Positions 6,628 through 14,315 are shown, counted from the stretch's first letter. The stretch: DNA of 38,857 bases from CAZFDT01 sp964518335 (GCA_964518335.1 CAZFDT010000046.1:1-38857); one strand, 5' to 3'. Program-made: numbers and translations. The notes: generated by a model from the letters alone, not told the origin.

Positions 6628-8508
6628 TTACTCGCCGACGACGACGGCGTCGGCGTACTCGACCTTTCCGGTTTTGTGCTCTTCGCTGGGGAGGGGCACG
6701 CTGAAGGCGATCTGCTTGATGGGGTAGTGGATCTTGCCGTCCTTGGCGCCGTCCCAGTGCTCGAGCTTGCGGTTGAGGGGGATGCGGATGGCTTCCCACC
6801 CGCCGCTGCCGGTGATGCCACTCTTGAACTGGTGGGTTTGGCCGGTCTGGTCCACGATGCGGAATGTCAGGCGTTGCTTCACGTTCGAGCGGACGTGGAG
6901 GACGATGGCGACGGGACCCTCGGCGATGCTGACGGTGCCGGTGGCCATGACGTAGGGCGTGGACTGGGCTTTGGAGGCGGTAAAGTCGTAGTTGAGGACG
7001 CCGATGGGTTTGTCGCCGTCCTTGGCGAGCGTGAACGACCCCTTGCCGGTGTTCTCGATGAACTTCCACTCGGCGCTGCCGTCGAAGAGCTTGAGGTCCA
7101 CGGCGCCGGCGATGGGCTGAGGCGCGGCCATGGGCGTAGCCGACTTCGCCGGCGCGGCGAGCACCGGCGACGCCAGCGCGACCACGCGGCCGAGTTCCGC
7201 ACCCTTGGGCATCGCCACGTACTGCGGCGCGCCGGTGAGCAGCAGCGGCAGGCCCGACGCGGTGTCGGTCGCCACGCCGTCGTGCTGCACGACGCTGAGG
7301 GTCTTGCCCTGGCCCAGTTCAATGGCTACGAAATGATCGCGGCCTTCGTCGGGCGCGCCACCGGCGGGCGGCGCTGTCCACGCCACCAGCTTGCGATCGC
7401 CGGCGGCGTTCTCGAACACGAGCACGTAATCCAGCGAGTTCTCGGCGTCGAGCCGCTGCACATAGCGGTAGCCGTCGAGTTGCTTGAACATGGTGCGACA
7501 CGCCGCTTCGATGGGGCGGGCGGCGTCGCCATGTGTGATGCCGAACTCATCACCATCGAGCTCGTACCACGTGGTCAGGCGCACGCCGAACATCATGTCG
7601 ATCATGTACTGGCGCACGAACTGCCAGGCCTGGAACTCCAGCGCCCGTTCCTTGGAGCCGCCTGACCAGCCTTCGTCGCGTTCCTTGACGGCGAAGCCGC
7701 GCTCTGTGTTGACGATGGGAAAGTCCGGGGCGGCGCCATATTTCGTGAGCAGGTCGCGCGTGATCTGATGACCGACGGCAAACTCCTCCGGCGTCTTCAC
7801 TCCGTAGGGATGCACCGACCAGCCGCGGATGCCCGACTCGAGGATGCCGCGCTTGAGGCAGAACTCGGTCCACTCATACGACGGTTTCCAGTAGTTGGAC
7901 ACCGAGCCGGCCATCACGAAGCAGCCCGGATCGGCCTCGAGCATGGCGGGGACCGCCGCCCGCACCAGGTCGGTGTATTCCCCGGCGAACTCGTCGGAGT
8001 TGTGCATGCCGTCCTTGCGCCAGAACGTGCGGACGTTGGGCTCGTTCCAGATCTCCCACAGCACGCCACGACCCTGGTATCGCGCGGCGGCGGCAGCGGC
8101 GAACGCAGCGAATCCCGCGCGGCCGGCCTCCGTCTTCACCCCGCCACGCCCGTCGTCCTCGTACAGCTTGTTGCCCCCGAACAGGCACCCGATCACACGC
8201 AGACCCAGTTCATCGGCGTCGGCCAGCAGACGGTCATAGCTCGTAAAATCGTAAACGCCCTTCTCCTTTTCCACGGCATTCCAGTAGATGCCCTTGCGAA
8301 CCACGCGGAAGCCCAGGTCGCGCACGTACTCCAGGTGCTTGCGGTCGTAGTTGTGATTCTTCAACTGCACCGCACAGGCGTCCGGCACAGTGAAAGCGGG
8401 CAGCGTCGTCGTCTGCGCCGAGGCGCTGCGCCCGGCCATCATCACGCTCAGGGTCAGGGCTGCGGTAGCCATCATCAGTGTCGTTGGGGTCATAACTCTC
8501 CTTTTCAT
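6628..8508 (-). CDS. Secreted clan GH-A glycoside hydrolase with C-terminal beta domain
   Basis: A 626-residue exported enzyme. Residues 1-31 are a signal peptide ending ASA before Q32. Residues about 40-400 form a (beta/alpha)8 clan GH-A domain of the GH5/GH39 kind: the proposed acid/base is E156 in WEIWNEPN and the nucleophile E269 in IVNTERG, with GWSVHPYG between them. Residues about 490-626 form a separate beta-rich, carbohydrate-binding-like domain. The exact family and substrate cannot be set by eye. The start at 8508 gives the signal peptide and follows GGGCGAGA. The gene lies 101 bp downstream of a GntR/LacI regulator, which probably controls it by sugar. Confidence 0.85.
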   Translation of the reverse strand: MKRRVMTPTTLMMATAALTLSVMMAGRSASAQTTTLPAFTVPDACAVQLKNHNYDRKHLEYVRDLGFRVVRKGIYWNAVEKEKGVYDFTSYDRLLADADELGLRVIGCLFGGNKLYEDDGRGGVKTEAGRAGFAAFAAAAAARYQGRGVLWEIWNEPNVRTFWRKDGMHNSDEFAGEYTDLVRAAVPAMLEADPGCFVMAGSVSNYWKPSYEWTEFCLKRGILESGIRGWSVHPYGVKTPEEFAVGHQITRDLLTKYGAAPDFPIVNTERGFAVKERDEGWSGGSKERALEFQAWQFVRQYMIDMMFGVRLTTWYELDGDEFGITHGDAARPIEAACRTMFKQLDGYRYVQRLDAENSLDYVLVFENAAGDRKLVAWTAPPAGGAPDEGRDHFVAIELGQGKTLSVVQHDGVATDTASGLPLLLTGAPQYVAMPKGAELGRVVALASPVLAAPAKSATPMAAPQPIAGAVDLKLFDGSAEWKFIENTGKGSFTLAKDGDKPIGVLNYDFTASKAQSTPYVMATGTVSIAEGPVAIVLHVRSNVKQRLTFRIVDQTGQTHQFKSGITGSGGWEAIRIPLNRKLEHWDGAKDGKIHYPIKQIAFSVPLPSEEHKTGKVEYADAVVVGE

Positions 8509-8609
8509 TCTTGTCTCGCCCTGCATGGGGCTTGAGTTGATGAGGCGAACGGCACGAAAACACGCCAGGCCGAGGGCAGACACGTCGCGTCACATCGCTG
8601 TCTCGTGGC

Positions 8610-9758
8610 TCAACCTTCTCCATCCTGGCGAACATCACTCCCCGTCGGGCTCACTGCAGCGGACCGCCGCACGCGAGGGGGCTGTTGCTTCTTGTCAATC
8701 TCGGGCACGGTCGATTGGCGCACGACCACCTGCAGGTTGGTGGGCTCGACCAGCAGCGGCCCCTGCCAGGCCGTCCTGTTGCTCCCCAGCGCCCACTCCA
8801 GGCACGCGGCCAGATAGGGTTTGGGGTCGGGCTCCTCAAGCGTGGTAAGCGTCAGAGGCAGGTACTCGCACCGCTTGGAGCCCACGGCGCAGAGGGCTAC
8901 GTCTTTGCCGGGCGCAATGCCGTGGTCCAGCATGGCCCTCATGGCTCCGATCGCCGCCGTCTCGGTCAGGCACAGGATGGCCGTGCCCCGTAGCGTGCCT
9001 CCTTTGATCCGCCGCGCAATGACGTCGTATGCGGCATCCAACGTGTCCGTGAAAGGCATGACGGGCTCGTCGATCAACTCGCCCTTCAATGCATGAGCCG
9101 CACGCCAGATCTGCCACTGGTTGATCCATTCCTCGATCACCAGGCCGCGTGGCTGCACGTTGAAGCAATCGATCCGTCGATGTCCCAACGACGCCAGATG
9201 ATCCAGCAGCTTCTGAATCATTCGTGGCGGAAACAATCGCAACGAGCGAACACCCATCCCGCTCCAGTCGCGGTTGAGCACGACGACCGGCCGGGCGGGG
9301 TTGGTCATGCTCGCCACGATGTCCGACGACAGAGTGTCGGGCGCCAACATGAACGTGGCGTCGAACTGCTGGATGGTATGGAGTATCGCCGGATCATCCG
9401 CATGCACGTAATGAATCATGCGTGAGCCGAAGTCGAAGCGGGTGCGCAGTTGCGCAAGGCTGATGTTCCAGAGGTTGGCTTCGTTGGACTCCCAGGCGGG
9501 CGCGAGCATCGCAACCTGCTTTTGTCCCGTGCCGCCCTCGGATGCGCCGTTGACCGCCAGGCGCCCGTTGGGCAACCGATAGAGGAGACCTGCATCCAAC
9601 AGCTTCTGCACCGCCTTGCGCACGGTCACATAGCTGACCCCGACCTGGCTGGCCAACTCGCGCTCACCCGGCACGCCGTGCAGGTGGTAATCACCGCTGG
9701 CAATCCGATGCGACAGCCGTTCAGCGACCTTAAGGTACTTCCCCTGCGTAGCAGCCAT
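8610..9758 (-). CDS. GntR-type HTH regulator with LacI-like sugar-binding domain
   Basis: A 382-residue transcription factor. Residues about 5-70 are a GntR winged helix (RIASGDYHLHGVPGERELAS followed by VSYVTVRKAVQKLLDAGLL). Residues about 80-350 resemble the periplasmic-binding-protein fold of LacI/AraR regulators, with segments VVVLNRDW, LASLGHRRIDCF and an AILCLTETAAIGAMRAMLDHG block. Such hybrids bind a mono- or oligosaccharide and release the operator. The last 30 residues look disordered. The start at 9758 lies directly beside two tandem 14-bp repeats (9759-9786), likely its own operator. Its targets are probably itself and the glycosidase and pseudopilin genes downstream. The ligand is unknown. 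Confidence 0.88.
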   Translation of the reverse strand: MAATQGKYLKVAERLSHRIASGDYHLHGVPGERELASQVGVSYVTVRKAVQKLLDAGLLYRLPNGRLAVNGASEGGTGQKQVAMLAPAWESNEANLWNISLAQLRTRFDFGSRMIHYVHADDPAILHTIQQFDATFMLAPDTLSSDIVASMTNPARPVVVLNRDWSGMGVRSLRLFPPRMIQKLLDHLASLGHRRIDCFNVQPRGLVIEEWINQWQIWRAAHALKGELIDEPVMPFTDTLDAAYDVIARRIKGGTLRGTAILCLTETAAIGAMRAMLDHGIAPGKDVALCAVGSKRCEYLPLTLTTLEEPDPKPYLAACLEWALGSNRTAWQGPLLVEPTNLQVVVRQSTVPEIDKKQQPPRVRRSAAVSPTGSDVRQDGEG

Positions 9759-9813
9759 GCGATAATACTATAGCGATAATGCTATGGTGTCAACATTAAT
9801 ATCGCAATGCGAT
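9759..9813 (-). promoter_or_regulatory. Candidate operator: tandem repeats and palindrome beside the GntR/LacI gene
   Basis: Two adjacent 14-bp direct repeats, GCGATAATACTATA (9759-9772) and GCGATAATGCTATG (9773-9786), abut the regulator start codon. ATAGC-N6-GCTAT forms an inverted pair across the junction. A perfect palindrome ATCGCA-A-TGCGAT lies at 9801-9813 and repeats the GCGAT half-site. The AT content is far above its surroundings. This is what an autoregulated GntR/LacI promoter looks like; binding is inferred. Confidence 0.5.
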
Positions 9814-9962
9814 TTAATAACAAGCCGGAATCACCTTACGATGACTGTACGAATTCTGCTCGGACGACACCGCCCTGCACGTGCGGCAGGAGATGGATGG
9901 CCTAGGCAAGACACCATCTGGCGGTCTCGCGTACGGCCACGCGTTGCCGGTGAAGAATTGAA

Positions 9963-10036
<74 letters not shown>

Positions 10037-10118
10037 GACGTGAGTAGAGTATCCTACCACGTTCCCGGCCATGCGTCACCGCATCAAGCCGGGCGCGTCG
10101 CATCTGGCGTTTTTTCCA

Positions 10119-10147
10119 TTGACACATGACGGCAGGATGGCTAACGT
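10119..10147 (+). promoter_or_regulatory. Promoter of the leucine leader / leuA transcript
   Basis: A consensus -35 TTGACA (10119-10124) is followed after exactly 17 bp by TAACGT (10142-10147), a -10 with T1, A2 and T6 conserved. Transcription would begin around 10153-10156, practically at the ATG of the Leu-rich leader peptide, so that peptide may be translated from a leaderless RNA. Motif match by eye. Confidence 0.5.
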
Positions 10148-10155
10148 TTGCGACC

Positions 10156-10233
10156 ATGAGGACTTCGAGTTCCTATCCCTGTGCGTGCGGCGGCCTGGCG
10201 CTGGGGCTGCTGCTTCTGATGCGCGCCGGATAG
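10156..10233 (+). CDS. leuL: Leucine-rich leader peptide upstream of leuA
   Basis: A 25-codon frame (MRTSSSYPCACGG, then LALGLLLLM, then RAG and a TAG stop). Six of eight consecutive codons (10195-10218) encode leucine. It lies between a good promoter and a terminator, 114 bp upstream of leuA, which is the layout of ribosome-mediated leucine attenuators. The peptide itself would have no function; the ribosome's speed through the Leu codons would report the supply of charged tRNA-Leu. No Shine-Dalgarno is placed well, but the predicted transcription start falls at the ATG, allowing leaderless translation. I rate the leader role as likely from codon content plus context; it is not shown experimentally here. 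Confidence 0.65.
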   Translation: MRTSSSYPCACGGLALGLLLLMRAG

Positions 10234-10300
10234 GGCCGAGTGTGATTCACACGCGGAAATGACGCCCTGTCCGGCTAGACGCCACGACGGGGCGTTTTTT
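10221..10300 (+). promoter_or_regulatory. Predicted leucine attenuator (alternative RNA structures)
   Basis: The end of the leader frame, GCCGGATAGGGC (10225-10236), pairs over 12 bp with GCCCTGTCCGGC (10264-10275), with one T-G wobble. This stem can extend, across an internal loop, by GCG (10221-10223) pairing with CGC (10280-10282), which lies in the 5' arm of the terminator. A ribosome stopped at the TAG (10231-10233) would cover the left arm and let the terminator form. A ribosome stalled on the Leu codons would leave it free, so the alternative stem could weaken the terminator. The complementarity is visible; the switching model is inference. Confidence 0.5.
10277..10300 (+). terminator. 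Rho-independent terminator upstream of leuA
   Basis: ACGCC (10279-10283) pairs with GGCGT (10291-10295) across loop ACGACGG and is followed by a run of six T (10295-10300); flanking AG/TT pairs extend the stem. ACGCCC at 10262-10267 offers a second partner for the same 3' arm. Lying between a promoter and leuA, it only makes sense as a conditional terminator. Confidence 0.7.
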
Positions 10301-10347
10301 GTTGTCGTTACTGACGGTATAGACCACGTGCGGCAGGAACACGAATC

Positions 10348-11952
10348 ATGAGCAAGACCGCCATTCGCATTTTCGACACCACGCTTCGGGACGGCGAGCA
10401 GTCGCCCGGCGCCACGCTCAATCACACGCAGAAGCTGGAAATCGCCCGCCAGCTCGAAGCCCTGGGCGTGGACGTGATCGAGGCGGGCTTCCCGATCTCG
10501 AGCACCGGTGACTTTGAGGCGGTGCGCGCGATCGCCGGTGAATTGCAGCGGGCCACGGTGGCGGGGCTGGCGCGCTGCGTGCCGCGCGACATCGATCGCG
10601 CCGGCGAGGCGGTCAAGCATGCGGCCCATGGCCGGGTCCATGTCTTCTGCGCCACCAGCAAGATCCACCGCGAGCACAAACTGCGCAAGGCGTTCGACGA
10701 GATCGTCAAGCTCGCCCGCGTCAGTGTCGAGCACGCCCGGCAGTATGTCGAGGACGTGGAGTTCAGCCCGGAGGACGGCAGCCGCACCGAGTTGAACTAT
10801 CTCGTCGAGATCACCGCTGCGGCGGTCGAGGCCGGCGCAACCACCGTGAACATTCCTGACACGGTTGGCTATGCGCTGCCCGATGAGTATGGCCACATTT
10901 TTGCCTTCGTGCGTGAGAAGCTGCCGTATCTGGACGAGCGAGGCATCGTGCTCTCGTCGCACTGTCACAACGACCTGGGGCTGGCCGTCGCCAACTCGCT
11001 TGCCGCCGTCCGCAACGGGGCGAGGCAGATCGAGTGCACGATCAATGGCATTGGCGAGCGGGCGGGCAATGCCGCGCTCGAGGAGATCGTCATGGCGATG
11101 CGCACCCGCGCCGACTCATTCGATCGGTTCACCACCCAGATCAACACCAGGAAGATCTGGGCGACCAGCCGCATGGTCGCGACGCTCACGGGGCTGCAGG
11201 TCCAGCGCAACAAGGCGGTTGTTGGCGAGAACGCCTTCGCCCACGAAAGCGGCATCCACCAGGACGGCATGCTCAAGCACAAGAGCACCTACGAAATCAT
11301 GGACCCGCGCGACGTGGGTATCCCCGAGAGCAAGCTCGTGCTTGGCAAGCACTCGGGTCGCCATGCACTGTCACGACGCATCGTGGACCTGGGCTACACC
11401 GTGGACGACGCGACCGTCGATCGCGTGTACGAGCAGTTCAAGGCCCTGGCCGACAAGAAGAAGGACGTGTACGACGAGGACATCGAGGCGATTCTGGAGG
11501 AACAGTTCGAGAGCGGCCGGAATCTGTGGGAGTTGGTGCGATTCCAGGTGGTCAGCGGCACCGGCACGATCGCCACCGCTACAGTTGTCCTCCGCGATTC
11601 GTCGGGCATGGAGAAGATGGACGCCTCCACCGGCGACGGGCCCATCGACGCCGTCTATTCGGCGATCCAACGCATCACCGGCGTGCAGGTCGCCCTCATG
11701 GACTATACCACCCGCGCCGTCACCGGCGGCAAGGACGCCCAGGGGGAGGCCAGCATCCAGGTCCGACACCGCGATAAGAGCGTCCGCGGCCGCGGCGTCT
11801 CCACCGACGTGATCGAAGCCGCCGCCAAGGCGTACCTGTCGGCCATCAACCGCATCCGCACCATCGAGGCCAAACGCGTGAGCGCGACGACGATGAACAA
11901 CAACGAGCCACATGACGAGACCGCGACGCAGGCGATGCAGGTCAAGGCGTAG
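10348..11952 (+). CDS. leuA: 2-isopropylmalate synthase (long form)
   Basis: A 534-residue enzyme that condenses acetyl-CoA with 2-ketoisovalerate, the first committed step of leucine synthesis. The catalytic barrel begins with FDTTLRDGEQ (9-18), includes ETGFP-like VIEAGFPIS (about 43-51), the metal ligands H205 and H207 in SSHCHNDLG, and the NGIGERAGN motif. The flexible linker region contains GIHQDG. The C-terminal 150 residues, with SGTGTIATATVVLRDSSG and a DGPIDAVYSAI segment, form the LeuA dimer regulatory domain that binds leucine. Length and order are those of authentic LeuA, not homocitrate or citramalate synthase. AGGA lies about 10 bases before the ATG at 10348. The upstream leader predicts attenuation by leucine. 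Confidence 0.95.
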   Translation: MSKTAIRIFDTTLRDGEQSPGATLNHTQKLEIARQLEALGVDVIEAGFPISSTGDFEAVRAIAGELQRATVAGLARCVPRDIDRAGEAVKHAAHGRVHVFCATSKIHREHKLRKAFDEIVKLARVSVEHARQYVEDVEFSPEDGSRTELNYLVEITAAAVEAGATTVNIPDTVGYALPDEYGHIFAFVREKLPYLDERGIVLSSHCHNDLGLAVANSLAAVRNGARQIECTINGIGERAGNAALEEIVMAMRTRADSFDRFTTQINTRKIWATSRMVATLTGLQVQRNKAVVGENAFAHESGIHQDGMLKHKSTYEIMDPRDVGIPESKLVLGKHSGRHALSRRIVDLGYTVDDATVDRVYEQFKALADKKKDVYDEDIEAILEEQFESGRNLWELVRFQVVSGTGTIATATVVLRDSSGMEKMDASTGDGPIDAVYSAIQRITGVQVALMDYTTRAVTGGKDAQGEASIQVRHRDKSVRGRGVSTDVIEAAAKAYLSAINRIRTIEAKRVSATTMNNNEPHDETATQAMQVKA

Positions 11953-11983
11953 CTCTCAACATCACCATCACGCCGCGGGCCTC

Positions 11984-11999
11984 AAGCCGCTTGCGGCTT
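11984..11999. repeat. Perfect short hairpin after leuA
   Basis: AAGCCGC-TT-GCGGCTT is a perfect palindromic stem-loop 32 bases beyond the leuA stop and 16 bases before the GNAT start. There is no T-run, so it may be a weak terminator or a processing site. Confidence 0.4.
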
Positions 12000-12015
12000 A
12001 GCGATCGATCCAGAC

Positions 12016-12603
12016 ATGGCCATCTATCCGCCCCATACTGTCACGCTCCGCAACGGCGCTGCAGTGGAGCTTTTCAGCCCCCGCGAGGAACACGCGCAGG
12101 AGTTGATCGAGTACCTCGACGCAATTCGACGGGAGACCCGGTTCATCCTGTTCGACCCCGGTGACAAACTGCCCACGCTCGACGAGGAGGTCGCGTGGGT
12201 GCGACGCTCGTACGACCACCACGGATCGCTGAAGATCGCCGCACGTCCCGTTGCAGTGGACGGCAAGACGCCATCGATCGTCGCCTTGTGCGACGTGAGC
12301 GCGGGCAGGCAGGTGCGCCTGCGCCACGTCGGCGCGATCGGCATCTCGATCCGCGCGGCGTGGTGCGACCGCGGGCTGGGGTCGATCCTCATGGGCGAAC
12401 TGGTCGCTTTCGGCTTGAACCACCCCGAGCTGACCGTACTCGAACTGGGCGTGCTGGCCCACAACACCCGTGCGATCCGCGTCTATGAGAAGCACGGGTT
12501 CACCCGCGACGGCATGCGGCCGCGGCACGTGCGCTACCCCGACGGCGCCTACGGCGACGAAATCCTGATGAGCCGATGGGTCGGAGGTGCGGCGTGGACC
12601 TGA
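12016..12603 (+). CDS. GNAT-family N-acetyltransferase
   Basis: A 195-residue protein with the GNAT fold. The acetyl-CoA pyrophosphate-binding motif A appears as WCDRGLGSILMGELVAFG (R-x-x-G-x-G at about residues 118-123), preceded by the beta-4 strand GAIGISI, and motif B as the LELGVLAHNTRAIRVYEKHGF segment. The closing segment (PDGAYGDEILMSRWV) is common in RimJ/RimL-like and YhhY-like members. The acceptor substrate is unknown. The gene follows leuA by 63 bp on the same strand and is closed by a strong bidirectional terminator, so it may be read from the leuA promoter, but nothing ties it to leucine metabolism. Confidence 0.88.
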   Translation: MAIYPPHTVTLRNGAAVELFSPREEHAQELIEYLDAIRRETRFILFDPGDKLPTLDEEVAWVRRSYDHHGSLKIAARPVAVDGKTPSIVALCDVSAGRQVRLRHVGAIGISIRAAWCDRGLGSILMGELVAFGLNHPELTVLELGVLAHNTRAIRVYEKHGFTRDGMRPRHVRYPDGAYGDEILMSRWVGGAAWT

Positions 12604-12648
12604 AAGGGGCCGGGAGTCATTGTCTCACAAAACTCCCGACCCTTTTCT
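12603..12648. terminator. Bidirectional rho-independent terminator
   Basis: A long hairpin pairs AAAGGGGCCGGGAGT (from 12603) with ACTCCCGACCCTTTT, with one mismatch and a 14-nt loop. It ends in T-rich sequence on the plus strand and in the complement of AAA on the minus strand. It lies between the convergent GNAT gene and the small membrane protein at 12724 and can end both transcripts. Confidence 0.8.
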
Positions 12649-12723
12649 GATCCCGGACCGTTGCTCCGGCGGCAATTCACTTGCGCCGCCTGTCAGTCGG
12701 GGCCATCGACCGGTTAGCGAGCA

Positions 12724-13056
12724 TCACACAATGGCGATGAGCCACAGCACACCAACGATAAGGCCGCCCAAGAGCGCGATGCCTGCCACGCGACCAACGG
12801 ACTTCGCAGCGAGGATGTCGATCCAACTTCGCGGGCCAAGGACATAACGAAGGCCGACCAGGATGAAGAGCAACGCCACAACAGAGTAGGCTTGCACGCC
12901 GATGAAGATGCCCGCCGCGGTGTAGATGTCGCCGGCGGGCTTTCGCCAGAGCAAAAACAGGCCGGCCAGCATGATCATGCCGACAACGATCAGCAGCGGT
13001 CCTGCGACAATTCGGCCGAACATGTTCAAGATGGTTTGCATGTGCTTGCTGACCAT
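12724..13056 (-). CDS. Small integral membrane protein, unknown
   Basis: A 110-residue hydrophobic protein with three likely membrane segments: FGRIVAGPLLIVVGMIMLAG, AAGIFIGVQAYSVVALLFIL and GRVAGIALLGGLIVGVLWLI. Short Arg/Lys loops lie between them (FLLWRKPAGD; LRYVLGPRSW). I do not recognise the family. The start at 13056 (MVSKHMQTIL) is chosen because upstream in-frame codons add a charged stretch unlikely in such a protein. It is followed by the bidirectional terminator and preceded by two further small minus-strand genes. Confidence 0.6.
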   Translation of the reverse strand: MVSKHMQTILNMFGRIVAGPLLIVVGMIMLAGLFLLWRKPAGDIYTAAGIFIGVQAYSVVALLFILVGLRYVLGPRSWIDILAAKSVGRVAGIALLGGLIVGVLWLIAIV

Positions 13057-13152
13057 GAACTGCTTTTCTGGCTGCCGCTCGCGGGACAGGAGCACTCGAT
13101 CCAGCATAGCAGCATGGCTGCGTGGGCAGCAGGTCAACAGCAACGTGTTGGG

Positions 13153-13365
13153 TTATGCCCCGCTGTCATGGTGACGCGAGTCCGTCATCCCGCGTCGAAG
13201 GCCCAGAATGAACGGAGCAAGCACGAACGGTGCTGCAACCACCACAAAGAGCAACGGCGCGAGGTTGGTGTGAATCCGCTCCAGCCACACCACGGCATAG
13301 GGATAGGCAAACAGAAACGCGAGTAGCAGCATTGAACTGACGAGAATTGACATCCAACGGGTCAT
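13153..13365 (-). CDS. Small two-TM membrane protein, unknown
   Basis: A 70-residue protein beginning MTRWMSILVSSMLLLAFLFAYPYAV-like and continuing with LERIHTN and a second hydrophobic stretch LAPLLFVVVAAPFVLAPFI before a basic tail. The two spans with a short loop suggest a hairpin in the membrane. No family is recognised. It could also start further upstream at 13464, but those extra residues are polar and low in information. It lies about 97 bp upstream of the gene at 12724. Confidence 0.5.
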   Translation of the reverse strand: MTRWMSILVSSMLLLAFLFAYPYAVVWLERIHTNLAPLLFVVVAAPFVLAPFILGLRRGMTDSRHHDSGA

Positions 13366-13483
13366 GACATCGCCTGACGATGAAGCGGTCAGTTGCCGGC
13401 CGCGCGCGGGCGGATCACCGACAACAGAAGATTGTCCCTCGCGGGCGTCGCCGGTCAAGAGCACTCTGTGGTTAGAGGCGACA

Positions 13484-13846
13484 CTATCGCGAGAGCCGTG
13501 AGTGGCGCAATTGCCAGCTTACGACCCCGGATCGTCGCCATCGTCGGTACAGGTAGTACTCGCCGGACATGAGAAGCAGAACCCAGACAACCTCGGCGGC
13601 GATGCGATAGGGATCGGATGCAGGCAACTGAAATACGGCAAGAATGTCGCGTGCGAACCAACATGCACACAGCCAAGCGGCGGACCAAAATACCCAGCGA
13701 ACACGTGATGGTTCGCCTGGCGGGAGAACTCCGGTGACAGCCAGTTGGCCGCCGCATTGCGGGCAGATCGGTTCGACCGTGTCGTTAATGTGACAACCAC
13801 ACCCCGGGCATCGAAAGAATCGCGATTCGGGATCGGGATCGCGCAT
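13484..13846 (-). CDS. Zinc-ribbon membrane protein, unknown
   Basis: A 120-residue protein. An N-terminal zinc ribbon is formed by CPGC (about 13-16) and CPQC (about 28-31). Two hydrophobic segments follow (VRWVFWSAAWLCACWFA and IAAEVVWVLLLMSGEYYLY) and a basic C-terminus. Zinc ribbon plus two TM helices is a frequent layout of small bacterial membrane proteins without known function. Start and length are plausible, since the zinc ribbon begins right after a short N-terminus. It heads a run of three small minus-strand membrane genes. Confidence 0.6.
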   Translation of the reverse strand: MRDPDPESRFFRCPGCGCHINDTVEPICPQCGGQLAVTGVLPPGEPSRVRWVFWSAAWLCACWFARDILAVFQLPASDPYRIAAEVVWVLLLMSGEYYLYRRWRRSGVVSWQLRHSRLSR

Positions 13847-14315
13847 GCGTCTAACGCCAAAGCCGGCGAACAGTCATGACACGCGGCAGAACGGCAAGGC
13901 AGTCTATCCGTTGGTCGGGGCGGCGCGAAGCGGAATCTGTGGTCAGGTGCCACGCAGCATCGCGCAGCGTTCTGTGTGATTCGAGGAGCGCGGGGCATGC
14001 GGCACACAGCACCCTGACGGGATGTTGTGTGGCACCCGGCGAAAGCCCACCCGCTCCGGCGGGTGGGTCCCAGCCGCCGGAGCGGCTGGGCTTTCCCTTT
14101 GGGGGGCGGCCCCCGAAAAGTGGGCGGTGTTGCGACCCGGTCGCAAATGGGCCGCGGCGCGCGCACAAATTGGCGCGGGGGTGCGGGGTTTTCGCGTGTG
14201 CGGCCAAGACTTGCTTAACTGCTGTCTTCGTGTGGGTTGCGCGTGATAACGAGTTCGCAAGAGTCGCCTGCGCGCGCACAAACGTGACGCTTCGCCGTAA
14301 GGGTGGAGACGTGTC
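13847..14315. other. Long intergenic region between divergent genes
   Basis: A 469-bp stretch without a convincing gene. It holds the GC-rich double-hairpin element at 14042-14094 followed by further G- and C-rich blocks (a GGGGGGCGGCCCCC stem at about 14101-14114), a thin AT-richer part near 14205-14260, and GGAG (14304-14307), the ribosome-binding site of the gene starting at 14316. Open frames in it are compositionally random. I see no tRNA or known RNA motif. Confidence 0.5.
14042..14094. repeat. GC-rich double-hairpin palindromic element
   Basis: Two adjacent perfect hairpins are enclosed by AAAG (14042-14045) and CTTT (14091-14094). Hairpin 1 is CCCACCCGC-TCCG-GCGGGTGGG (14046-14067). 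Hairpin 2 is CCCAGCCGC-CGGA-GCGGCTGGG (14069-14090). The two four-base loops are reverse complements of each other. The layout resembles paired REP-like (BIME-type) extragenic palindromes. It could also terminate transcription towards the right, since TTTCCCTTT follows. Confidence 0.7.
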
